Shown here one piece after another: positions 1-13,619 of a stretch of 64,000 nucleotides of DNA. A program made the translations under genes and the position numbers. Below the pieces are notes generated by a model that was given only the letters and a program-made list of their open reading frames with translations, did no database searches and had not been told where the DNA came from. This DNA comes from Lateolabrax maculatus (taxonomy: Eukaryota; Chordata; Actinopteri; Acropomatiformes; Lateolabracidae): the NCBI GenBank assembly GCA_031216445.1, contig CM062214.1, forward strand, positions 10,829,001 through 10,893,000, given 5' to 3'. Within the stretch, counting starts at the first letter, position 1, and every line of letters begins with the position of its first letter.

Positions 1-226
1 AAGTTTGAAAATGAACTTTGTGTCCATTGTACGTACTGGAAATTTTTAAACGAAAACTATAAATATTTTCCAGTTTTTCTGTTACTTCCCTGTGAAGGAG
101 ACAAAGGAAAATTTAATTATTAATTATCACATCATTAATTAACAATGAAAATAACATTGATAGGTCTGTATGATTAATTTCTTTGATTGATTGGACTGAA
201 CATGTTGTTGCCTTTGTTGTATTTAG

Positions 227-2439
227 GACAACGAGGTGTTCATTCATGAGAAGCGCTCGGGACAGCAGGAGACACTGTGGAACCCGAGCTCAGACATTCG
301 CAGCAGCCGCCTCAAGAGACAAGTGGTCCAAATAGACCAGCAGGGAGAGTTTGAGTCTGAAAGGTGAACCACACGTGCTTATTTCTTATTTCTTAGTTCT
401 TAGTTCATACTCGATGTCACCTCTGCATGTGGATCACTGTGTTTATTTTTAATTTGAAGGTGGTTAATTGGAGTAAACAAACATGAAAACAGGATAAAAG
501 ATCTTTCTCTCAGCCTACATTTTGCAGGTAAAAAACATATGTAATTATTAACATTGATAATGGAATCCATTTAGGTGTGTCAGTATGTCATATCAGTGAA
601 ACAACATGCACAATACCAGGGCTCTACAACTGGCACACCTAGATTAAATGCAGCCATTATTAATGTTAATTGCTTCACCTGTGTTTGACAAGGTAAAATG
701 TCCGCTCTGAGAAAGATCTATAACCATAAACCTTTACTTTAATGACACTGAGATGTCTGCCCCACTGTCATGTAATTTTAATATGCTCTTGACAGACTTT
801 GGCAGCATGTGACCAGTGCCATCATGGATCGGGACCAGCTGCGGGCCACCCAGGAGAAGTTTGTGCTGGAGGAAGCGCAGCGGAAAGAGGCCAAGGAGAG
901 GGGAGACAAACCCTGGATGTCACGACTTTTCCACCAGGACCCCGTCACCTCCGAGTGGACCTACAGGCACATGGAGTATGAACACACTCACACCAAGCAA
1001 ATAAAATGCAGCAGATGGCACACACTGTTTTCTTGAGAAGAGGAAAAAAATGACATGAAAATTATGACATGTTCAGATTGAAATTACACTGCAACCACCG
1101 CTTAATATTTTGTCCTGTTTTTGGCAGCATGCATCCTTGGGACCCTGAGCGCTGTCTGGTTCAGTTTGAGAAGGACGGAGTGATTCAGACGCACGAGAAA
1201 AGCCAGAGGCAACACAACGGACTCTCCTACAGCCACAGCTGGGCCAGCCAACAGAAGGTTAGTCAGACCAATCGCAAACCTCCAATCTAGAGCTGTGTTG
1301 ATATATTACTGATGGGTGTGTCACTGACATTTAATCAAAATGAAGCTGCACTGCCACCTGATATTTAGGTGCTCCAAAATCACTGACAATCAGGATCAGC
1401 CTGTTTCTTTATCACTTGTTATTCGCTGTAGAAATGCCCAGACAGCTTAACCCCATTTTTATTTAACTGTTAGCATGTTGCATCAGCTAGCAGCTCACTG
1501 CCAATTTGTCTGCAGTGGAGTTTAAATAACTTACAGTCTTCTGCCCCCTACCAGGCTGAGTTGAATAGGAAACGCAGGAAGGCCAGCAGCCAGCCGTCCA
1601 GCTGCAGCCAGAACACCGAGAGCAGCAGCACCACACCCGAACCCACACACGAGTCCTCGGACAACGAAGGTGAGCCACGCACACACACACTCTCAAAAAC
1701 AAAATCTTAAAATGTGTTACTTGAGTTTTAAGTTCTCGTCTGTCGTGTGCCCAGGGTTCTCAAATCAGTGTGCACGGTGCAGTAAAGAGGTGAAGGACAT
1801 CGCCCTGATAGAGGCCTCCATCACGTCTATACAGAAGACACAGCAGGATATCCAAAGGTGAAAATAACACACATGTTTACACTCAGGGGAATTGGGGTAG
1901 CATAATGTCTAAAGGGATCAGGTACAAACATCCTTCCCACTGCGGTGGAAAAAAAACTTTCTCATGGACCTTGAATATGTTGTTTCTTATCGGTAAAAAA
2001 AAAAAAACAGTCGTGTAGGTTTAGGGCAAGGATAGTACAAGTTTACATTTTATGACATTTATTCAAAAGCAGAATTAGAAACTCCCTTATTTATATCCAC
2101 TTTGAGGAGCACAAAATGGGGTCAGTCCATCTGTAACAAAAAATCCATAGTTAGTATCAGTGTCAGTTTCAGAATACAAAAACAGAATTTCAGTTCTGAA
2201 ACTCAGAGGGTTGTTTTTTACAGACTTGAGTGTTTTATTGTGGTCATTGTGTACATTGTTTAATTCCTGCCGAGCATTGTTTAATACTTCTCTCTCCCTG
2301 CAGGAACCTGGTGGCTCTGAGTCGTCAGCTGGCTCGCCAGAGGGCGACAGACGACGGCGTGTCGCTAACAGGCCGTCACTGTCTCATCTTCTGTGTTCTG
2401 CTCCTCTCCCAGCTCCTCCTCAATTACGTCTTCACCTGA
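227..2439 (+). CDS. osbpl5: osbpl5, oxysterol-binding protein-related protein 5, C-terminal part (5' end outside window)
   Basis: Six GT-AG exons join in frame: 227-363, 796-975, 1128-1257, 1555-1669, 1755-1857 and 2304-2439, with a TGA stop at 2437-2439. The first two exons encode the end of the OSBP lipid-binding domain, including LWQHVTSAI and the ORP5/8-type motif ATQEKFVLEEAQR. Then come HPWDP and FEKDGVIQT, a Ser/Thr-rich linker, a helical segment (KTQQDIQRNLVALSRQLARQ) and a hydrophobic C-terminal anchor (CLIFCVLLLSQLLLNYVFT). Known for the family: ORP5 and ORP8 are tail-anchored ER proteins that exchange phosphatidylserine for PI4P at ER-plasma membrane contacts. The PH domain and most of the lipid-binding domain lie upstream of the window. 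FEKDGVIQT also resembles ORP8, so the choice of osbpl5 over osbpl8 rests mainly on the neighbours nap1l4, phlda2, th and igf2. Confidence 0.9.
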
Positions 2440-2780
2440 GCCCACTCCTCGGGGGAGGAGTTTCCCTCCGGCACTGATCTGGCATTAGATCCCTCCAAAA
2501 AGCACAGACTCTAATCAGCATCAGATGAGGCCCTGAGACCTCAGATCAATGTTAGGAGGGTAACTTTGTCCCTTTTTGTTTCCTCTAAGAGGGGAGGAGC
2601 ACGGACATTATAGCAATAAACACAGCCACAGCCACCGCCTGTCAGTCATCTGCAGAGAGGCACCCCCTAGTGTAGCCAGACTGAAACAGCACCGGCACCC
2701 ACGCACTTTGGACAGGAAAGGAGGGATGAGAGACAAGCACGGCTAAAGAGGATTTGAATAAAAAGATGAAATGTATTAAG
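2440..2780 (+). terminator. osbpl5: osbpl5 3'UTR with two polyadenylation signals
   Basis: Two AATAAA hexamers follow the stop codon, at 2615-2620 and 2757-2762, and either could direct cleavage. The downstream DNA to about 4.1 kb is AT-rich and untranslated in character, so a longer 3'UTR is possible. I cannot fix the cleavage site without transcript data. Confidence 0.55.
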
Positions 2781-3707
2781 AAGATGAAGAATGATTTTGC
2801 AAAAAGAAATGACAGAGAGGATGTTTCACCATTCCTTAGTGTCTTTTTATATTGCCCTGCAATACTGTCTGTCTGTTAGTGTGCCTGTGTGTGTGTTGTT
2901 CGTACCTACAGTACAGTAGGCCCTATGGGCGCGGGCAGATCACAGCTTGGGCTTCTCCTACTCCCCTTCCACTCCAGATTTTGGGCCTTATCGCTGAAGC
3001 CAAAAAGAAGAAGAAGAAGAAAAACACGACGTATACAAACGAAGAAGGAATATCTTCCAACAGTGCAATTCTGTTTGTACGCTCGATGTACACTCAAATA
3101 CACTCTGTCTCATCTTTTAATGATGATGATTTTACCAAAACAGTATTTATAATCCGAAAGGACAAAGAGTACTTGTTTACAGGGAGCACTGTGTGTGTTT
3201 TGTAGTGACACATAGGAAGGAAGGATAATGGGGATGAGGCTGGCAGAGAGCCAAACAGAGTGTCTTTGTATTTGTGTGCCTGTAGTGCTGTAACAGAAGG
3301 GATAATAGCATAGCACTGCTTTGGTCTAGACCACGACACTAGTGTGTACAATCAGTTACATAGAGAAGCAGCGTGTGGAGGAAGGGACACAGAGAACGAG
3401 AAAAAAAAAAAAAACAAGAAACAAATCCAATAATTTGGCCTAATAGAAGGGGTTTGTGTGTGCATCGTGGTCCATGTTCAAGTGACTGTTTTAAGATGTT
3501 AACACTTAGTAATGAGTTGTTTGTTTTTTTTCTTTTAATCAATTTGTATATATTTATCTGAAGGTCTGTGTTTCAAAAAGAGATTTCAGAATGTATTTAT
3601 TGGGTGATTAACCTTGACTTTCCGAATCTAATTCAGCTTGGAGGACGGAGACCAGGGGCGACAATCACTCTCCCAGGGTTGTGTGGGTTCGTCATATTTG
3701 TGTACGT

Positions 3708-3710
<3 letters not shown>

Positions 3711-3748
<38 letters not shown>
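3711..3748. repeat. (TG)19 microsatellite
   Basis: An uninterrupted run of 19 TG dinucleotides, downstream of osbpl5. It is long enough to be polymorphic and to form Z-DNA. Confidence 0.97.
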
Positions 3749-3750
<2 letters not shown>

Positions 3751-5625
3751 AGCACATGTGTGCGAGTAAGCCATTATGGTTGTGCTATACAAAGCCAGGT
3801 CTGTGATCTTGGTTTTCAACTGGTTTTTTGAATATTAGTCTCCATTGCCAGTACTGATCTACCCAATGGGAGAGAATCGGCGAGCACAAGAAGAAAGTCG
3901 ACTCTTTGAATGCTTTTATTTACACCTTAATATGTTTATTCTTTTCATTATTTTCCTGTTTTCTACTCTACTGCCATGTTGTGGGGATTCTACATGCCAG
4001 ATATTTTTGTCATATGGAACGAAACTACAGAGAACATGATGTTGCCCGATGTTTTCATTCATACCTGTTGCGTACTGTAGCACTACAGTAAAACATTTAA
4101 CCCTGCCACTGCCTTTGGCTTTCATTAATGTGTTATAATAGAAAAATGGATCCATTGGTGTTCAAAACAATGAGAAATGCGTCACTTCACAGAAGAAAAT
4201 AGTTTCCTGAGTAGTCAGATATTCTCCACTAGAGGGGGCTGTTGATGTAGGTAAACCTATGAAGTAAACTAAGGTCTCTAAACTGGGACTGTTAACCAAA
4301 ACATTCATCACGTTAGTGAAGTGATTACCCTTTTATAACGATGCTGGAACAGTCAAGCTGAAAAATCTTCCAGTCGTTGGGTGCAAGTGTTAGCTTAGAC
4401 AAAACTTGGAGGCAGCAGGTAACAATCTCTTCCTGATATACAACAAAGATCTTTTTAGCAGCCCACTCACAGGATATACCAGCGTTGGTGGCAACATCAT
4501 TGTGCAAACAACATGAGAAATTGACAGTAACTGCAGAAGCCCTCTCACGGGCCTGACAGTTGAACCTGAGCAGGTGAAAATCTCTTGGTAGACGCCACAT
4601 GGATCAACGTCTCTGCCACACACGCAGATTTAAGCCCCAGTGAAGGGGCGGGGGGCTTATGAAAAGTCAGTTCACTCATTTCTGCTACCTGGCTTAGCCG
4701 TGAATGACCTTACAGCTGTCCAGTTTAGGATGCTTAGTGGGAAGATGAGTCTCAACAAGTGGAGACAACTACATGAATCTTAAGTAGAAGCAACATTACT
4801 GACTGCAACAGGCCAGGGAGGACGAGCGCAAGGTTTTATTATTGTGTATCAAGTTTAATCACAAATTCAATTTCTTGTGTCACAGTCGCCAACCTGTCAC
4901 TTCCTCTCACTTCTGCACAAGAGGTAGAGTAGATGTGAATGATGGCTCTACAGAGTCTCATTGCCATCTACTGTACAGAGAAAGCCCTTGAAGTGTGAAG
5001 AGGTGAATACCTGGCATATCAAAGTGTGTGAAGTCTATCCAAACAAGGATTAATCTGCAAAAGTGGAATGTGTTTGTGGTTTTGTGCTCGTTGTAGCTAC
5101 CTGTGGCCTCTGTGTGTGACTCAACCTGAACTGAACTCCTCTCCTGTCACTACAAACATTCACTTGAATGATACGCTTGACATTAATGCAGCCTGCAGCA
5201 AGGTCGCGTTGTAGACTACTACTGCTTCCCTAAATCTTAACAAGACCGTCACGTGTTTTGCTTTCTATTTTGAAATGACGAGCTTGTGGGGTGAACAGGG
5301 TGAGCAGCAGAGTGGGCAGATTGGTATTCCCCAGTAAGCTGGACGCCTGAGTGGGTGCACACTGTCCCATTGTGTTGTCTGGCTGTATGTGTGTGGCTGA
5401 CGGAAGGAGCGACAGGCCAAATTAGGCCAGAAGAGGGTGCGTGTGTGTTTATTTTCCAGGCCGTAAGCGCTCCCATCAAAGGAGGCTCCTCTCAACGTGT
5501 GTGACTGAGTTTGTAACAGTTTCCCTGCCCTGGATCCCTCTTTGTCCGTCTCCATGTGTGTTGGTGTGTGTTTACTTCTCCTGGCACTGGACGAGCGAGC
5601 GGTGTGAGCTGCTCTCTGGTCAAAT

Positions 5626-5651
5626 ACACACACACACACACACACACACAC
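5626..5651. repeat. (AC)n microsatellite
   Basis: A pure run of 13 AC dinucleotides in intergenic DNA. Confidence 0.95.
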
Positions 5652-5776
5652 CCTGCCAGCATCAGTGAACATTCAGACAACACTGACTCAGATGGAAGTG
5701 AAGGAGTATAACATCAAAAAGGCTTCATTCATTTTAGTCCAACTGTTTCTTATGTGTCCTGGAAAAAACAGTCCTT

Positions 5777-6143
5777 CGCTTAGCTAAGCACAAAGACTGG
5801 AAACGGGGGCAAACAGTTAGCCTGGTCACAAAATCCACCTATACCAGAACCTCTAAAGCTCCTTAATCAACTGGTTATATTATGTTGGTTTAATTCGTTA
5901 AAGAACTGAAGTGTACAAAAAGTGACATTCTGGTTTTACTGGGGGTTAATGCGTGGGGTTGATGAGTGTATCTTGGTCGTGACCAGTGGAGACTGCAGGA
6001 AGTCACTGCGCCTGGCCAAGAAATAGTCCAGACTGTAACCCCCTCGCAAAAACCACAGATCAACATTTTTACATGTCAGCTTTTGTCCAGAATAATCAAA
6101 CAAGATATACGTTTTAATTAGGGAGCTTTAGAAAAGCTGGTAG
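5777..6143. mobile_element. Foldback (palindromic) MITE-like element
   Basis: The two halves are imperfect inverted repeats. The left arm runs from about 5777 (CTTAGCTAAGCACAAAGACT) through CTCTAAAGCTCCTTAAT, GTTTAATTC and GGTTTTACTGGGGGTTA. The right arm reads back the same blocks in reverse complement: TGTAACCCCCTCGCAAAAACC, AATCAAACAAGATATA, TTAATTAGGGAGCTTTAGA and AGCTGGTAG. I recognise it as a palindromic non-autonomous repeat frequent in percomorph genomes. The right arm stops at about 6143, without the terminal block matching the first 40 or so bases of the left arm, so this copy is truncated. No transposase is present. Confidence 0.72.
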
Positions 6144-6894
6144 TTTTTTTTTGTTTTCTTTTTAGCTTTTATTCCTCCACCTTTCAACATCACGGGCCAT
6201 ACTTAGAACAAACGATCCCCTTTATTCCCTCTCTATGATCCATGGCCGCCTCCTCCTCCTCCTCTGTATTTTCTCCCCAGGTGAGTGAGTGAGAGGCCAG
6301 CTGCACCGAGGCGCGCCCTGCTTGTCTTGGCTGAAGGGCGGCGGGAATCAGGTCGGATGTTTGCTCTGTGGGTTGCCGCGCTGTTGCAGCCCTGGCCCGT
6401 CCCAAATAGGCAAGAGGGAGGCAGAGACAGAGGACTTGCCTGGACTTGCCTCTCGCGGAGCAGAGGAGAGGATGGAGGACAGAGGCAGGGAGTCTGGCAG
6501 TCTGGTGCTCCCCGAGGCAATGTGTGTCATGTGTCTGTTTCTTTCTCTTTGCTACACAAGATCAAATGCTGTCAGAGTAAACCAGTAAATCACAGCTGAG
6601 AGCTTCATTTGGAAAAAAAAAAAAAAAAGTACTTTTGTGTAGGTGAACTCCCAGCAGCTTTTCAGTAACCAAAGTACTGCACATTTCTTTTGGAATTTTA
6701 AAACACTGGTTCTTTACTTGTGAATTTCTCTTTAATGCCACCTTATATTTTTCCACTCAAGGTCCACTGACGTGCTTGACCTGGACCCTTAGACCTTGAC
6801 ACATGGCCTTCATGAGCAGATTTACTTTTGGAACAGTGGATGTTCAAACTTTCCATTCCACTTCTCAGGCTTCTCATCATTGTTTCATCCTAAA

Positions 6895-7045
6895 CTGTCT
6901 TTATACTGTACTTTATACTTGTACTCCACTAGAGTATTGTATGTTTTACTCTAATTCCACAGATTTCTGTGCCAGATACTTTTCAGAATAATATTATTAA
7001 TACTATTTTGATGATTTTAAGTCCTTACAGTTGTTTTGAAATTTT
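6895..7045 (-). repeat. Possible fragment of the AAGTACTC-type dispersed repeat, reverse orientation
   Basis: ACTGTACTTTATACTTGTACTCCACTAGAGTA resembles, in reverse complement, the end of the repeat seen at about 24.4 and 28.1 kb. The match is short and decayed. Confidence 0.35.
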
Positions 7046-8337
7046 CTTAAACTTCTGTTGTATAAACTGTTGACACGTCAGTCAGGATAAAGCCCTTAGG
7101 TTGGTGAGTTAACTTTTTTCAGTTTTATGTAATTTGATCCAATAATTGATGTGGTGTTATTTTGGATCTTGGGACTACAGTACTCTGAACATTCATCTGT
7201 ATTTGATTGCTGACGTTGATGTGGGTCAGTGTGTAGTAATCTGTCTGACTCTGTATATTTCATCTGTATTTGCTGAGCCTGAGCAGCTCTGTTTCCTTGA
7301 AGAGATAATGAAACCAAAGTCAAACCATTTAAATCGACTTGTTAGACTTTGCCTTTGATGATTCAAAGGACAAATCATTAAGTTTCACTAGAAAAAAGGA
7401 AAACTCTTCAAGGCAAGTACCGATTTGTTGGGGTGGTTGTAGCAATGCCCTGGCTGTATGTTGCTGGGCCAACCGCCCACAGCATGTGATGTAATTACAA
7501 GGGAAAAGGATGTGGGGTGGTCTTCTTGTGCAGACAGGTAGACATGGCCGATTAAAACACAGACAGATGAGGATTCAGAGAGGATCTTCTTTTACCTCCC
7601 AGGATGCAACATTTCCATCCACAGTTTAGGTGTAAAATGTTGAAAGCAGTGAGGTGTGATAATGAACGGTCTCTCACTAAGTTGTAATGTAAGGAAATCA
7701 CTACCAACCAGCAATTACATAACCTTCAAATACAGTTATTACCAGTTGTGCAGTGCCACGCTTTGATTTGTTGCCATGGTGACGGCGCTGCCTGCCTGTG
7801 GGGAGCTGCTGCTCCTGTCGAGTCTTGTCCCGGAGCTCTCGGCCTGTCCCACAGTTTAATGAGACAAACACACACTCGCTCAGACGAGATTTATCACTAC
7901 ACGCCCATCACCACCTCAGTGTAAGCTCTCCCTGGAAAAAATAGACCAGACACACAGAGAGAGTGTATGTAACTCAAAGAAGAGAGAGAAATCAATCGTT
8001 TTTATCACGTCTCTTAAACATTCATGAACCAGAGGAGTGACCTTTGACCTACACAGCATGTGTGCAAGCTGCATGTGTGGATGATGTATAGGGCATGAGG
8101 AAGTATGGTATCTAAATATAGTCGTGGCATCTATGTATGGTGTGTAGTGCCAAGATTATGTTTGTGTTTGATCCCGTCTTGTTTACATATGTTTAAAGCT
8201 ACTCTTGACTGATACCAGCTTCCTGCTTCCTGTCTGTGTCTCATTGTTTTGTCCTTCCAACATTGGTCGGTTACTGTAAGTCTGATTGTTCTGCTAACCC
8301 TCTGATTTATCTTTTCAATTTACTATTTCATGCTACT

Positions 8338-8365
8338 TTTCACTCTTCTCTTCTCTTCTCTTCTA
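8338..8365. repeat. (TTCTC)n short tandem repeat
   Basis: Four to five tandem copies of a TTCTC pentamer in intergenic DNA. Confidence 0.8.
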
Positions 8366-10737
8366 ATCATCTTGACTGCCCGTCAAACAGTTGCTCCTGA
8401 TCTAATAAACAGGAGAGTGAAAGCTGTGACATGAGGTCACAGCTGGTGTGTCTATGTGTGTGTGCGTGTTTGAAATCCTATACAGACGTCATACTTGCTA
8501 CCGGGATCATCATCGGCATTAACACAGAGATGTGACACAAGGGAGTTTGTTGCCAGCAGGTTGTTGCAGTGGTTTTTTCGAACAAACACAGTTCTGTGTA
8601 TGGCTCGTATTTGTTACATGAAAAACGAAGAGAGTGATATGAAATAAGGAAGTTACAGACACAAAAAACCACCAACTATCTTACTTGACTAACCTAATTT
8701 CTTAGGGTTAAAAAAAAAAAAGAATCTTTGTTCATCCATACACACACACACACACAGTGTGTATAATGGCTCACTATGGAAAGATAATAAATTGCATTGC
8801 ACTTACACAAAGTACAGACAAGCACACACTGTACATACACTCTGTAGAAGCCTTTGTTGCACGGGCCACATCCTCTGCAGCGAGATCCTGACCCCAGTTA
8901 CATTGACATGAAGTGTGTCTGCATGTGTGTGGGTGTGCACTGTCATTCATGTGTATGCACACTGTATGTGGCCTGCCCACTCAGCTCTTCCATCCATAGG
9001 CCCAGATTCCAGTGGACCTCCCTGCCCGGGTGTTGGGGTTGGAGAGCAGGCTTTGAAGGAGGCTCCAGTGACTCATTACCCAACAATCCACCCACCCTTC
9101 GTGTCCTCTACGCCCCTCAAACATCTCCATCCTCGCCCAGCCCCTGCCCCTTGTCCTCTGGCACAGATAGCCGGCACACATGCTCGTTGATCGCGGACCG
9201 AAGAAAAGAGATTCTGTTTCAGCGGAACAGGGAGTTGTGTGGACCGGACCGCTGTGAAAGACTCCTCTGTGTATGTGTGTGCATGTTGACATACATACAT
9301 GCACAGCCACGGCTGCAGCTCATCTAATACTTCTCAGTTCTAACAGCATATGGAACGAGTTTGATCAGACAAGATCTCAGTTTTCATATTTAATGTTCCA
9401 GCCTTTCACGAATAAACCTGATGTCCTAATCTCTGGCTCCATCTCTCCTGCTGGAGTAGGATTTTTAAGTGTTTCCTTGGGGGTTGTGTAAACCTACACC
9501 ACAAACTCCTGTTCCCACAGCTCACACGGGTCATACGCCCACCTTTGACTGGTGAACACACATCTGCGTACCTCGTGGGGACAAAACCAGACATCTGTGC
9601 CCATGTTTTAGCAATTGGTCCAGGATATATGTATGTTTTTAACATACTGCGGGTCGTCTGTATACAGTGTGTTCATTAAAGATGACATCCATAGGGGATG
9701 ACATCATTTGGTCTTCCTGTCTGGAGCACAAAGAGCAAAATTACATTTTCAAATGCACACTGATTCACAAAACATTAGAATCATTTACCCTTTGCATTCG
9801 TGGGAAAATGTTTCCAATAAACTTTGATACAGTGCATTTTGAAATTTGTATGACATGTAATGTGAAACTCCCGGCTCAGAATCTGTGCCCAGGTTTCAGA
9901 CTTGCTCATTGTGAATTGTGAAACAGGGTGGAGATCAACAGGAGTCATTGGCACAGAAAGGTGCATTGCATGGGCCAACTTTTGTGACTTACAGTGCTTT
10001 AACTCTCTTTTGCAAATAGTCCTTTGAAAAGAAAAGTTGTATGTTTTTTTTGCTAAATTCAAACCTTTAATAAATACCACTGCTCGAGATGTAAATTCTG
10101 TTTCTGTTTTGTATATAAATTACACAACCGTGTGATGCAAGTATGGATGAAACAGATTCAGGAAAAATTTTATGGACGAGGTCCCAGATTTCCATAGATA
10201 TAACAGCTCCATGTAGACGTATGTCTGTGTAAATGCCTGTGTTTACATTGTTGAAGTGTGCTTGCGCTGCATTTTAAGCGTGCTGTCTAATTTGATTAAT
10301 GCTGACCTCCAATAGAGCCGTAGCCTATTTGGCAAAAGGTTGCCACTGTGCTCAGTCTTGGGGCAGCGTGTGGACAGAGAGGGCCATTGTGAGTTTCCCT
10401 GCTCCTCGGGAAAGACCCTTGAGCCATGAAAAACAGGATTTCCTCTTATTTCAGGCTTTAGTCTTCCCATTTCCTTCTTCTATAGGGGATTTATTAAGCA
10501 GCTACTTAGAGCTCTGAAATGGCACATAAATTCAGCTTCGGGCAGCAGCAGATTTGATGGGGCCAGAGTATTAATGTGTCTTGTGATGGACCAGTTTTGG
10601 TTTTTGTTAGAAATTCCATCAACATTTCAGATTTCTAAATATGTAACTGACATTCTTCACAGCAGACATTTGTATGAAAAGCACAGGTGTAATAATGGCA
10701 TAAATTATGGTTTTAGGAGTTCCAGTTAGCCACTTAG

Positions 10738-10783
10738 CAATAATAATAAATAATAATAATAAAATAAAATAATAATAATAATC
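10738..10783. repeat. (AAT)n-type microsatellite
   Basis: Interrupted AAT/ATA trinucleotide repeat in AT-rich intergenic DNA. Confidence 0.85.
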
Positions 10784-12044
10784 TCATTAACAGTGTCTTA
10801 CATTACAGAAATTGACTGATATTACTCACACTGGAAATAATAAAGTATTTAAACCTGCTCTAATCAATATTTATATTAACCATGGTTTAAATGTGTCAGT
10901 GTATTGTGAAAAAAGCCACTCGCACTTCACAGACACAAAAGTAGCAACCAGCTGGTGAACATAGTGAAGCATTTAGCTGCTAAAAAGACAGATAGAGTTG
11001 GTGGAGACTAAAAACAGAGCTAAAAAGAGAGTTAATATTGGAATTCCATTTGGAAGTTGGCCAGAAACATGAATGCTCTAAATGAATGCTGATGTTGCTC
11101 CGTATGCTGGATGTGTATAGGCAATTTTTAGATAACATATCGACTTTACACAGAGCTCAGCTCATTGTGCTCAAATAGTCAAATTTGAGTCATCAAAAAA
11201 AATCAATACGACCATTGCTATTGCTACTATTGCAACCACAGTGCCAGGGCAGCCTACCTCTAACACTACTACAATAGCTAATGCTACAACTACTACTACT
11301 ACGAACATTAAACAAAAACTAGGATTTATTATAGATTGGATTTTATTATCCAAACTCCTGCCATCAGTTCTACCAATTATTTTATCATTGTCCTCAAAAT
11401 GTCCAACCTGTATGATTGACTGCTCATGTTTGTTGCCCCATTGGACCTGTTTTTAGCCATGTTGCCATGTTATCAGATTTCAGTATTTACTTTGATGAGT
11501 GCAATATTATCCTAACTGCTGGCCAGTTTTTTTCTTTATTAAGAAGGAGGATGAAAATGAAACTTGGTCTTGTTGTGTGTTTCTCTGTTTCCTGTGTTTC
11601 GGCCCTCCTGCTGTTCATCCATCCATCCAGCCATTCATCTGTCCATTCATAGATCAGCCCACATAGGCGTCCAGCTCCTGGGTGGCTAGGTATGCAGACT
11701 TGGAAACACAAGCCTACACCGTGATCAGTGGTGTTTAAACACCCTCTGCTGTGTCTTTGAACAATACACCTCTGTTGAGTCCTGCGATGATTGATGGAGA
11801 CATTTGTTGTTGGGTCGATACCACACTGCTAAAGTGATCAGGGAGCTGCAGCCAAGCAGCGAAAATAATACATAGGATTTGGGACTGCAGGAATGCATTG
11901 TGTGAGAACCTGTACTCTTATAAAGGGAATTTCCAGCTTCCCCAGCCTGCTCCTTGTGGTCTTATTACACTGAGAATCTCATTTTTCAGACAAATAGCTT
12001 TAATTTCCCTGTTGGACAACACTAGGCCTAAATGTCAAGTAAAA

Positions 12045-12240
12045 GATAACTTTTTAAGATTCAGATTCAGATTCGTTTGTTGTCCATTTAATTTACACAA
12101 AATGGAAATTCATTTTTGGCACTGGCATGTAGGACAACGCACACCATACACAACAATACATTACAAATGTTGCCCACAAAACTCTCCAAACAAGGGTAGG
12201 ATGATAGAAAACATTTTTTTTTTTTTTTTTTTTTTTTTTT
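12045..12240. repeat. Dispersed retroposon fragment ending in a T27 tract
   Basis: Tandem AGATTC copies lead into TTTGTTGTCCATTTAATTTACACAAAATGGAAATTC, which resembles the 3' region of a common teleost retroposon. A T27 run follows at 12214-12240. The family assignment is from memory and approximate. Confidence 0.45.
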
Positions 12241-13619
12241 GCAATAGTTATAGCATCTTTTTATTGTTATATGTAATTATAAAACCAAAGATAGCCAACC
12301 ATGTAATAATATAACATTGACAAAATATTATGGCTATAGAGAAATGAAGACATAGATTGATAATAAAGTAATTGATGTCTGTGGGTTCATCAGAAGTAGA
12401 AGTTGATTTCCTGCATCTCTTACTTTTAACTGTTTTGTGTAAGACTTAACTCCATGTCTCAACATAAACATAAATATTTCTTCAACAAATGATTGATAAA
12501 ATGTCAGAGTATGAAATAAATACTGACATGCAGTGTTTGGTGCCAAATTAACTGTAAAATCTGACAATTATCCTTCCTCAGCGTGTATGTTGTTTCATTT
12601 CTTCACTCATGTCAAACCATTTCCTATAAGTAAAGAATGAGTGAAAGAGAGATTGAAAATCATTTCAACTGTTTGAGCAGGGAGGTGTGTCCCTGCTGGA
12701 TTGCCAGTTGATTAGATTGTAGCCGGTGGGTTGTTGGTTTTGGTGTGGCATATTGGGGAATTCCTGCATCCATTTCTTTTCCTGTTAACAAACTCTTATT
12801 TCGTTACGTGTAATATTCTCTGTGCTGGAATATTCCTTCCTTCCCTTTATGTGCTCATTAATCTTTCTTTCTCTTTCACTCGCTCTTCTCTTGTGTAATA
12901 TCCACAGTGAACTAATTTCCTCTCACTCTGGACCAGGGGTCATCATTACAGGTTATTACAGCCATTCATTTCATCTTCGGTTTCATGTCAGGCAAAGTTT
13001 ATTATGTTGCTTCTTTATTTGCTGCACCAGCAATCTGATGTAACTTTTTGTAACTGATGTGAGTGACGCTCAGCTGCCGTGGAGTTATTAAGTGGCACTT
13101 TGAAGAAATTACGTGGCTATCACACTGTCTAACTGGCATTTTGCCCTCAGATTTCCTGCAGAGGTTTTGTCTTTTCTCTTTTCTCATTTGTTCAGCCACT
13201 ACAATTATCACTGCTCATGCCCACTACCCATTTCTTGTTCTGTTAATCCCAAACAAATTGCTTTTGCTGCTGCCAGAAATGTAAAGCATATCACTTTGGG
13301 TGCACCAGCATATGTACAAAATATAAAAGCTTAAATGAACTTTAGGTGCTACTGATTGTATCACAGTTGTACTATATATAATGAACATAGACTCTGGAGA
13401 AATCTGTGCCACCTAATTGCTTGAGATACAGATTCACAGACACTGTCTGCAGATATGATGAAAACAGACATATACTAATGTAAAGTTCTGAATAATGTCT
13501 TACATTAGACTTCCAGGCTAGGAAATGTAATGTTATTGTAATCTGTTCTTGGTCATCTCTTCTCACACCCACTCAAGCAGGTGCTGGTAACTAAACTCCC
13601 CTCAGGAGGCCAGTTACAG

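Noticed and set aside
227..2439. osbpl8 as an alternative identity for the first gene
   Set aside because: Protein motifs are compatible with both, but the nap1l4-phlda2-th-igf2 neighbourhood belongs to the osbpl5 paralogon, whereas osbpl8 belongs with nap1l1-phlda1.
8854..9327. 157-codon plus-strand open frame
   Set aside because: Composition is driven by TG/CA repeats and a Pro/Ser-rich stretch; no domain, no splice context.
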